A stretch of 64,000 nucleotides of DNA, from positions 124,001-188,000 of the forward strand of contig CAVPVQ010000028.1 in NCBI GenBank assembly GCA_963709185.1. Direction: 5' to 3'. Both the position numbers and the translations under genes were made by a program. The stretch comes from Roseiarcus sp963709185 (GTDB lineage Bacteria; Pseudomonadota; Alphaproteobacteria; Rhizobiales; Beijerinckiaceae). Within the stretch, counting starts at the first letter, position 1; the number at the start of each line of letters is the position of its first letter. This document shows, piece after piece, positions 56,483 to 64,000 of the stretch. Below the pieces are notes generated by a model, which made no database searches, had not been told where the DNA came from, and saw only the letters and a list, made by a program, of their open reading frames with translations.

Positions 56483-57662
56483 TGGACGCCAGTCTTGTTG
56501 GAGATTGGTCAGTTGGAGAGCGCGAGATTTGCTAGCCGATTTTGCGCCGGCGCGAAAGGTCATTCCCTCGGACGGCCAGCGGTCGCACGATTGCCCTGCG
56601 CGCCCGTCGACATGTATCATTTACGCCGTCGGCGACGTTGAACCTTGGAGGCCCGTGTGACGGTCGTGACGAACAGCGGCGCCGATGCGTTCATCCGGCG
56701 ACTCCCGCGCGACGTCGTCTTCTTTCTCGTTCACGGCTCCGACGAAGGCCTGATCCGCGAACGGTCGAAGGGGATCGTCGACGCCCTGCTCGACGGCGAC
56801 AGCGATCCGCTGCGGCTGATCCGCTTTGACGGCGACGCATTGGCGCGCGAGCCCGGCCTTCTCGCCGAAGAGGCGTATGCGATTTCGATGTTCGGGGGGT
56901 CGCGGGTGATCTGGATCGAAGTCCAGGCGCGCGACCTCGGGTCGGCGCTCGCGCCCGTGTTCAGCGCGCCGCCGCGCGATTGCGCCGTCGTGGTGGAGGC
57001 GGGGTCGCTGAAGAAGGGAACCGCGCTGCGCTCGGCGTTCGAGAAGATGGGCAACGCCGCGTCGATCGAGTGCTATCCCGACGACCGGCGCAATCTGGCG
57101 GCGCTGATCGACGCGGAGGCGCGGCAGGCGAACCTGCGCATCGCGCCAGACGGTTCGCGACTATCTCGCGACTTTTCTCGGCGCAGACCGGATGACCACC
57201 AGAAGCGAAATCGCCAAGCTGCTTCTCTATGTCGCGGGCCGCCCGGAGATCGCCATCGCCGATGTCGAGGCGATCGTCTCCGACGCGGCGCCCTCGGCTC
57301 TGGATGATGCGGTCGATGGCGCGTTTCTCGGCGACCATGCGGCGGTGGAACAGACGACCGGCCGCTATTTCGGCGACGGCGGCGAGCCGTGGGTGCTGCT
57401 GATGGCGGCGGCGCGCCGCGCGATGACGCTTCATCGTTTGCGGCTCGAAATGGATCATGGACGCCCGCTGGACAGCGCGATGCAAGCGCTGCACCTGAGA
57501 ATGTCTCCCGCCCGGCGCGCCGCGCTGGAGCGGCAGATCGGCCAATGGCCGGCCTCGAAGCTCGGCCGGCTGCCGGACTCGTTGCGCATCGCGTCGGGCA
57601 GGACGCGGCGCGACGCGAAAATCGCGGAAATCACAGCAATGAGAGCGCTCTGGGCGATCGCC

Positions 57663-58591
<929 letters not shown>

Positions 58592-58629
58592 GGTCTGTCT
58601 CCAAATGTGGGCGGCGGCGATCCGGCGAT

Positions 58630-59481
58630 TCAGGCCGCCCGCCACCGCGCCTCGCGCTTGATGACCTCGGAGGCGAGCTTCAGATAGGCCTGGCTGCCGG
58701 TGCATTTGAGATCGTAGAGCAGCACCGGCTTGCCGTAGGACGGCGCCTCGGACACCCGGACGTTCCTCGGAATGATCGTGTCATAGACCTTTTCGCCCAT
58801 GAACGCCCGCACATCGTCGACGACCTGCGAGGCGAGATTGTTGCGCGGATCGAACATGGTCAGGACGATGCCGTGGATCGAAAGCGAGGGGTTGAGCGAA
58901 CGGCGGACCTGGTCGACGGTGGTGAGGAGTTGGGACAGGCCTTCGAGGGCGAAGAATTCGCATTGCAGCGGCACCACCACCGCATCGGCCGCCGCCAGGC
59001 CGTTCAGGGTCAGCAGGTTCAGCGACGGTGGGCAGTCGATCAGCACATAAGTGATCGGCGGCTCCAGCGACACGTCGTCAAACAGTTTGCGCAAGGCGTG
59101 CTTCAGCTTGAACGAGCGGTCGGCATGGGTGGAGATTTCGAGTTCGACGCCGAGCAGGTCCATCGTCGAGGGCGCGATGAACAGCCGGGGAACCGCGGTC
59201 GGCATGATGACCTGCGCCAGCGTGCGCTCGCCGACCAGCGCGTCGTAGCTCGACGATGTGGCGCGCGCCTTGCGGTCGATGCCGAGGCCGGTCGACGCGT
59301 TGCCTTGCGGATCAAGATCGATCAGCAGCACCTGTTCGCCGATCGCGGCGAGCGCCGTGCCGAGGTTGATCGCCGTCGTCGTCTTGCCAACCCCGCCCTT
59401 CTGGTTGGCCATCACCAGGACGCGAGGATTGAGGCGCTTTTCCAAATGATCCTCCGCGAGGGCGGCCGGCGGCGTGCTCAC
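58630..59481 (-). CDS. parA: Chromosome partitioning ATPase ParA
   Basis: Walker-type ATPase that moves ParB-parS complexes. 283 residues from GTG 59481. Deviant Walker A VMANQKGGVGKTTTAINLGT with both lysines, Walker A' VLLIDLDPQGNASTGLGI, Walker B YVLIDCPPSLNLLTLNGLAA, and the DNA-contacting C-terminus. Translation is coupled to rsmG by a 4-base overlap (GTGA). Confidence 0.97.
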   Translation of the reverse strand: MSTPPAALAEDHLEKRLNPRVLVMANQKGGVGKTTTAINLGTALAAIGEQVLLIDLDPQGNASTGLGIDRKARATSSSYDALVGERTLAQVIMPTAVPRLFIAPSTMDLLGVELEISTHADRSFKLKHALRKLFDDVSLEPPITYVLIDCPPSLNLLTLNGLAAADAVVVPLQCEFFALEGLSQLLTTVDQVRRSLNPSLSIHGIVLTMFDPRNNLASQVVDDVRAFMGEKVYDTIIPRNVRVSEAPSYGKPVLLYDLKCTGSQAYLKLASEVIKREARWRAA

Positions 59482-60143
59482 GATCCCTCGGCGTGCTGCG
59501 CCGATTCGCCGCGGCGCACAATCAAAATCGCGGCGCGGGCGTCAATTCGGCTGGCGACCGTCTCGAATTGCAGGTCGGGCGAACCCGGAAGAGCGTGCAA
59601 TTGCGCCTCGCCTGTCCGGCCGCGAGGAAACACGCCGACCGCCCCGCGCAGGAGCCACACACTGGCGAAGTCGAGCACGATCGGCAAGGGGGCGAGCGCG
59701 CGCGCCGTCACCGCGTCCACAGGCGCGAGGCTGTCGGGGGCGATCGATTCGATGCGCGCGCAGTGGATTCGGGCGGGGGCGCCGGTCACGCGGGCGGCCT
59801 CGCGCAGGAAGGCGCATTTGCGCTGATCGCTTTCGATGAGGTGAACTTCGGCGCCCGACTGTCCGAGGAGCTGGATCGCCAGGACCATGCCGGGAAAGCC
59901 CGCGCCGGAGCCGAGATCGACCCATCGCCTGGCCTGCGGGGCAAGAGCGAGAAGCTGGGCGCTGTCGGCGATGTGGCGGAGCCAGACTTCGCCAAAGCTG
60001 GCCTCGGAGATCAGGTTGGTGACCTTGCGCCACCGCCCGAGCAGGTCGACGAACAGCGCGAGACGCTCTTCTGTTTCACGTGAAACAGCGAGCAGATCCA
60101 GCGCCGCGCGCCGATCGGAGACCCGTGCGTCGGTCGTCGCCAT
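59478..60143 (-). CDS. rsmG: 16S rRNA m7G527 methyltransferase
   Basis: Methylates G527 of 16S rRNA. 221 residues from ATG 60143. LLGRWRKVTNLISEASFGEV, motif I RWVDLGSGAGFPGMVLAIQL, SDQRKCAFLREAARVTGAPA and DAVTARALAPLPIVLDFAS are standard. A perfect parS lies inside its 5' coding part (60072-60087, encoding the AVSRETEE region). Normally mnmG lies just upstream in this family; here it is absent. Confidence 0.95.
   Translation of the reverse strand: MATTDARVSDRRAALDLLAVSRETEERLALFVDLLGRWRKVTNLISEASFGEVWLRHIADSAQLLALAPQARRWVDLGSGAGFPGMVLAIQLLGQSGAEVHLIESDQRKCAFLREAARVTGAPARIHCARIESIAPDSLAPVDAVTARALAPLPIVLDFASVWLLRGAVGVFPRGRTGEAQLHALPGSPDLQFETVASRIDARAAILIVRRGESAQHAEGS
60072..60087. promoter_or_regulatory. 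parS centromere site within rsmG
   Basis: TGTTTCACGTGAAACA, the perfect 16-base palindromic ParB site, lying in the coding sequence of rsmG about 1.5 kb from parB. Confidence 0.95.
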
Positions 60144-60200
60144 TTCCCGGATGTAATGCTCTTGTGAGAATTTGCGACGCCCCTGCCGCATCGCGCGCGC

Positions 60201-60216
60201 TGTTTCACGTGAAACA
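60201..60216. promoter_or_regulatory. parS centromere site upstream of rsmG
   Basis: A second perfect copy, TGTTTCACGTGAAACA, in the 104-base gap between rsmG and mmcB, 129 bases from the first. Two perfect sites this close mark the partition centromere. Confidence 0.95.
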
Positions 60217-60247
60217 GCGTCTTGGCGCCCTCGCGATTGAGGGGGGA

Positions 60248-60724
60248 CTACGGCTCGGCGATGCCGTTCGGATCGGCCAATCGGTGCAGGCGATCGGCGG
60301 CGGCCTGGGCGAAGCGCAGCATCACCGCCCGCCTCGTCGCCGGCGCCAGGCGTTGGGCCTCCGGCTCGCGCACGATTTCCGCGCCATAGGGGTCGGCGAC
60401 GATCAGCCCGGCGTCCAGCGGCATGATTCCGGCGGGCAGATCGGTGTGAATGGCAAAATAGAGGCGATCGCAATGGGCGGCATAGTCGCGCCATTTGTGG
60501 TCGGCGCGAAAATCGGCGACCGACGACTTGATCTCGATGATCAGCAGCGAACCGTCGGCTCCCAGCGCGACGATGTCGGCGCGCCGGCCGTCCAACAGGG
60601 GCAATTCGGTGACGCTGGAGAACCCGCGAGCGCGCAACATGCGCCGCACTCCGCGCGCGATCATCACGGCGGTCTCCGATTGACGGCCGTCGACCAGCGG
60701 CGCCGACGGATCGAATTGCGCCAC
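60248..60724 (-). CDS. mmcB: MmcB family DNA repair protein
   Basis: Alphaproteobacterial nuclease-like protein implicated in ImuABC mutagenic repair. 158 residues from GTG 60724. The PD-(D/E)XK-like core is ELPLLDGRRADIVALGADGS and LLIIEIKSSVADFRADHKWR (E-x-K) with YFAIHTDLPAGIMPLDAGLI and DPYGAEIVREP following. A ribosome binding site (GGGAGGGG) precedes the GTG and follows the inferred GMC stop. It lies next to parS, with no imuABC in the window. Confidence 0.9.
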   Translation of the reverse strand: MAQFDPSAPLVDGRQSETAVMIARGVRRMLRARGFSSVTELPLLDGRRADIVALGADGSLLIIEIKSSVADFRADHKWRDYAAHCDRLYFAIHTDLPAGIMPLDAGLIVADPYGAEIVREPEAQRLAPATRRAVMLRFAQAAADRLHRLADPNGIAEP

Positions 60725-60740
60725 GCGCCCCTCCCGGCGT

Positions 60741-62357
60741 TCAGGCCTTGGCGTCGGCGCAGGATCATCGTCGCCGCCTTTTCGGCGATCATCAGCGTCG
60801 GCGAATTGGTGTTGCCCGAGGTGATGCGCGGCATCACCGAGGCGTCGGCGATGCGCAAGCCCCGCAAGCCGCGCAGCCGCAGCCGTTCGTCGACCACCGC
60901 GCTCCGATCGTTGTTCGCGCCCATCCTGGCGGTGCCGACCGGGATGAAAAATGGTCGTGCCGACGTCGCCCGCCGCCTTGACCAGCGCCTCCTCGCTCTG
61001 CGCCGCGCTCCCCGGCAAAAACTCCTGCGGCGCGAAGCGCGCCAGCGCCGGCGCCGCGCAGATGCGGCGGGCGAGGCGGATGGAATCGGCGGCGACGCGG
61101 CGATCCTCTTCCTGCGAAAGATAATTGGGGCGGATGGTCGGGGCGATCGCGCGGGTCGGCGCTTTCAGCATGCACGCTGCCGCGACTGGCCGGGCGCAGA
61201 TTGCATGCGCTGAGCGTGATCGCCGCGAACGTGTGCAGCGGCTCGCCGAACCGTTCGAGCGACAGCGGCTGCACGTGAAACTCGAGATTGGCGGTCGCAT
61301 AATCGGACGATGACCTGGCGAACAGGCCGAGTTGCGAGGGCGCCATGGTCATCGGCCCGCGCCGCGCCAGCACATATTGCATGCCAATCCACAGACGCTT
61401 GACGTAAGATTGAAAATCCACATTGAGCGTCCGCGTATTGGACACCTTGAAAATCGTCCGCAACTGCAAGTGGTCCTGAAGGTTCTCGCCGACCCCCGGC
61501 AATTCCAAAATCACCGGCCGGCCGATCTTCGCCAACGCCTCCGGCCGGCCAACGCCGGAGAGTTCGAGCAGTTGCGGCGTGCCGATGGCGCCGGCCGCCA
61601 GGATGACTTCGCCGTCGGCCCGCGCCTCCGCAGTTGTCGCGCCGCGCCGGTAGCGCACCCCGACCGCCCGGCCGTCCTCGATGATCACATGCTCGACATG
61701 CGCGTCGGTGACGAGCTGCAGATTGCGCCGCGACAGCACCGGCTTGAGGAACCCGCGCGCCGCGCTCCAGCGGACGCCGGTCTTCTGGTTGACCTCGAAA
61801 TAGTCCGATCCTTCATTGTCGCCGGCGTTGAAGTCGGAAACCTCAGGGATTCCGATCTGCGCCGCCGCCTGCCGCACGGCGTCGAGAATCGGCCAGGAAA
61901 CGCGCGGGCGTTCGATCCGCCATTCGCCGCCGGCCCCGTGCAAGGCATTGGCGCCCGCGTGGTGGTCCTCGTGCATCTTGAAAAAGGGCAGGACATCGTC
62001 CCAGCCCCACCCCGCGAGGCCGAGCTGGCGCCAGCCGTCATAGTCGGCCGCCTGACCGCGCATATAGATCATGCCGTTGATCGCCGAGCTGCCGCCGACG
62101 ACCCGGCCGCGGGGATAGGCGATGGCGCGCCCATTGAGGCCGCTCTCGCTGGCGGTCTTGAACATCCAGTCGGCGCGCGGATTGCCGATCGCGTAGAGAT
62201 AACCGACCGGGATATGGAACCAGATCCAGTTGTCCCTGCCGCCCGCCTCGAGCAGCAGCACCTTGTTGCGCGGGTCGGCGGAAAGCCGGTTGGCGAGCAG
62301 ACAGCCGGCCGAACCGGCGCCGACGATGATGTAGTCGAACTGCTGGCGCTCGCTCAT
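60741..62357 (-). CDS. GMC-family FAD oxidoreductase, choline/alcohol dehydrogenase-like (three frame breaks)
   Basis: Flavoprotein oxidising an alcohol; closest pattern is choline/alcohol dehydrogenase. FAD loop FDYIIVGAGSAGCLLANRLS, GMC signature 1 YPRGRVVGGSSAINGMIYMR, signature 2 GAIGTPQLLELSGVG. The frame changes near 61150, 60941 and 60757; the pieces continue as IAPTIRPNYLSQEED, then HPxGT region and MGANNDRSAVVDERLRLR, then RIADASVMPRITSGNTNSPT with the active-site N-N. The natural end is probably TGA at 60741, inferred, giving about 540 residues. It overlaps the upstream ATPase gene by 4 bases, so it belongs to that transport operon. Confidence 0.87.
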
Positions 62358-63318
62358 GCGCTCACCGCCCAGCACGCCACCGTGCGGCCCTGCTTGAGTT
62401 CGACGGGGGGCTCTTCCGAGCGGCACCGATCGAAGGCCAGCGGACAGCGCGGATTGAACGGACAGCCCTTCGGCGGGTTGATCGGCGAAGGCGCCTCGCC
62501 CGACAGGATGATCCGCTCGCGCCTCGCATCGGGATCGGCAACCGGCGTCGCCGACAGCAGCGCGCGGGTGTAGGGGTGCAGCGGGGTCGAAAAGATCGTC
62601 GCGCGCGGGCCCATTTCAACGATATGTCCGAGATAGATCACCATCACCTCGTCGGCCATGTGCCGCACGACCGACAGATCGTGGGAAATGAAGACATAGG
62701 CGAGAGCGAGTTCTTCCTGCAACTCGGCGAGGAGATTGAGCACCTGGGCGCGGATCGAGATGTCGAGCGCCGACACCGGCTCGTCCAGCACCAGGATTTT
62801 CGGGCGCAGCATCAGCGCCCGGGCGATCGCGATGCGCTGGCGCTGGCCGCCGGAAAACATGTGGGGGTAGCGCGGATAGAATTCCGGCCTGAGGCCGACC
62901 CGCACCATGATGTCGCGCGCCGCGGCCTCGCGCTCGCCCGCGCTCATCGCCGTATTGACCAGCAGCGGCTCCTCGAGCGCCTTGCCGATTCTTCTGGCGG
63001 GGATTGAGCGAGCCATAGGGATTCTGGAAAACGATCTGGATTTCCCGGCGCAGGCGCTTCCGGGTGGTTTCGCCGGCCTGCGCGACGTCGACGCCCTCGA
63101 TCATCAAGCGCGCCGGCGCTCGGCGGCTCGATGAATGTCAGAAGCCTGGCGAGCGTCGACTTGCCGCAGCCGGACTCGCCGACCACCGCCAGGGTCCGGC
63201 CGGCGTCGAGGGTGAACGACACGCCGGCGAGCGCCTTGACGGTCGCCGGCGGCGCGAACAATCCGCGCCTTGCCTTGTAGTTGCGGGCGAGGCCGCGCGC
63301 CTCGAGCAGCGGGGTCAT
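62354..63318 (-). CDS. Oligopeptide/dipeptide ABC transporter ATPase, DppF/OppF type (two frame breaks)
   Basis: ATPase of a peptide-family ABC importer. From ATG 63318: Walker A LAVVGESGCGKSTLARLLTF, then after a break near 63111 LMIEGVDVAQAGE and QIVFQNPYGSLNPR, then after a break near 62991 LEEPLLVNTAMSAGEREAAA, signature YPHMFSGGQRQRIAIARAL, Walker B PKILVLDEPVSALDISIRAQ, H-loop YVFISHDLSVVRHMADEVMV, and the oligopeptide transporter C-terminal motif PPKGCPFNPRCP. About 323 residues when repaired. The second break fits loss of one AG in an AGAGA run. ATGA overlaps both neighbours. Confidence 0.9.
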
Positions 63319-64000
63319 CGGCGCGCCGCCTGAACGAACGCAGCCCCCTGCGGGACGCCATGCACGAGCGGCGTGTGGCAAAGCGCCTCGCCGAGCAGGG
63401 GGGAGGCGGGGACGGGCGCGATCTGGCGGCAACGCTCGAACACGAAGTCGCAGCGCGGCGAAAACAGGCAGCCGCGCGGCCGGTCGTGCTGGCCGGGAAC
63501 GACGCCGGGGATGGCGGCGAGCCGGCGCCCGTTGCGCGTGCTCGGGCAGGGCGGACAGCAGCGCGGCGGTATAGGGGTGATGGGGATCGGCGAACAGCGC
63601 GCGCGTGGAATTGGCCTCGACCTTCTGCCCGGCATATTGGACGATGACCCGATCGGCGGTCTCGGCGACGACGCCCATGTCGTGGGTGATCAGCAACAGG
63701 CTCATGCCGTTCTGGCGGCGGAGCGCCATCAGCAGGTCGAGGATCTGCGCCTGGATCGTCACATCCAGCGCGGTGGTCGGCTCGTCGGCGATCAGCAGTT
63801 GGGGTCGGCAGGCGAGCGCCATCGCGATCATCACGCGCTGGCTCATGCCGCCCGACAATTGATGCGGAAAATCGCCGGCCCGCCGGACCGGGTCGGGAAT
63901 GCCGACCTCCTCCAGCAATTCGATGACCCGCTTCTTTCGCGCCGCGCGCCCGAGGCCGAGATGGGTCTTCAGCGCTTCGTCGATCTGAAAGCCGGCGGTG
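63315..64000 (-). CDS. Oligopeptide/dipeptide ABC transporter ATPase, DppD/OppD type (partial, one frame break)
   Basis: The gene runs beyond the right edge, so the N-terminus with Walker A is missing. Visible: FPHQLSGGMSQRVMIAMALA (signature), PQLLIADEPTTALDVTIQAQ (Walker B), MSLLLITHDMGVVAETADRV (H-loop), HPYTAALLSALPEH, then after a break near 63535 the terminal oligopeptide motif DRPRGCLFSPRCDFVFERC. Restoring one CG in CACGCGCGC joins both parts. Stop overlaps the next gene (ATGA). Binding protein and permeases should lie outside the window. Confidence 0.9.

Overview
The window is a GC-rich (roughly two thirds G+C) alphaproteobacterial chromosome segment. It most probably comes from the order Hyphomicrobiales (Rhizobiales), perhaps the Methylocystaceae/Beijerinckiaceae; the family is inference. 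Grounds: an Irr-type Fur protein with a heme regulatory motif, MmcB, CtrA boxes of the TTAA-N7-TTAA form, the conserved ppsR/hemE origin neighbourhood, rsmG-parA-parB with perfect parS sites, and a chorismate mutase-HisC-TyrA operon. I see no prophage, CRISPR array, complete insertion sequence, rRNA or tRNA.

Layout. 0-4.2 kb: BMP-type substrate-binding protein, prs, a lipoprotein, a metal-free M24 (creatinase-like) enzyme. 4.4-12 kb: uvrC, a DUF4160/DUF2442 pair, prmA, a Tat-type metallo-beta-lactamase-fold protein, a small membrane protein, a DUF3095 protein, a uracil-DNA glycosylase. 12-18.8 kb: ETF-ubiquinone oxidoreductase, TPR protein, ispE, polyprenyl diphosphate synthase, DUF2007 protein, methyltransferase. 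18.9-22.3 kb: glyQ and glyS, both damaged, glyS also carrying a low-GC tract. A 37-bp perfect inverted repeat separates glyS from irr, which is divergent from fabA-fabB-fabI. 26-29.3 kb: murein transglycosylase, DUF459 SGNH protein, secB.

29.3-36.3 kb is the classical alphaproteobacterial replication-origin neighbourhood: dnaQ, coaE, aroE, maf and ppsR point one way, hemE, hemJ and rho the other, and the 418-bp gap between ppsR and hemE holds a CtrA box, several DnaA-like cores, CcrM (GANTC) sites and an AT-rich end. I read it as oriC. At 57.7-60.2 kb, parB, parA and rsmG lie with two perfect parS palindromes, so origin and centromere are about 27 kb apart.

36.4-48 kb: aromatic amino acid operon, gamma-glutamylcyclotransferase, an unknown gene with a LexA-like box, plsC, ftsEX (second CtrA box), a zinc-ribbon protein, hpt, pepP, pgi. 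48-57.7 kb: ABC-F ATPase, uxuA with an upstream inverted repeat, an M20 amidohydrolase, metX-metW, an unknown membrane protein, leuB, holA. 60.2-64 kb: mmcB, a GMC oxidoreductase and two oligopeptide-type ABC ATPases, the last running off the window.

A striking non-biological signal is reading-frame breakage. About 24 breaks, mostly after 45 kb, are nearly all of the same sign (net -2/+1), and most are repaired by restoring one CG/GC dinucleotide in a short CGCG run. Many hit essential genes, so I treat them as sequence error and annotate the genes across the breaks.
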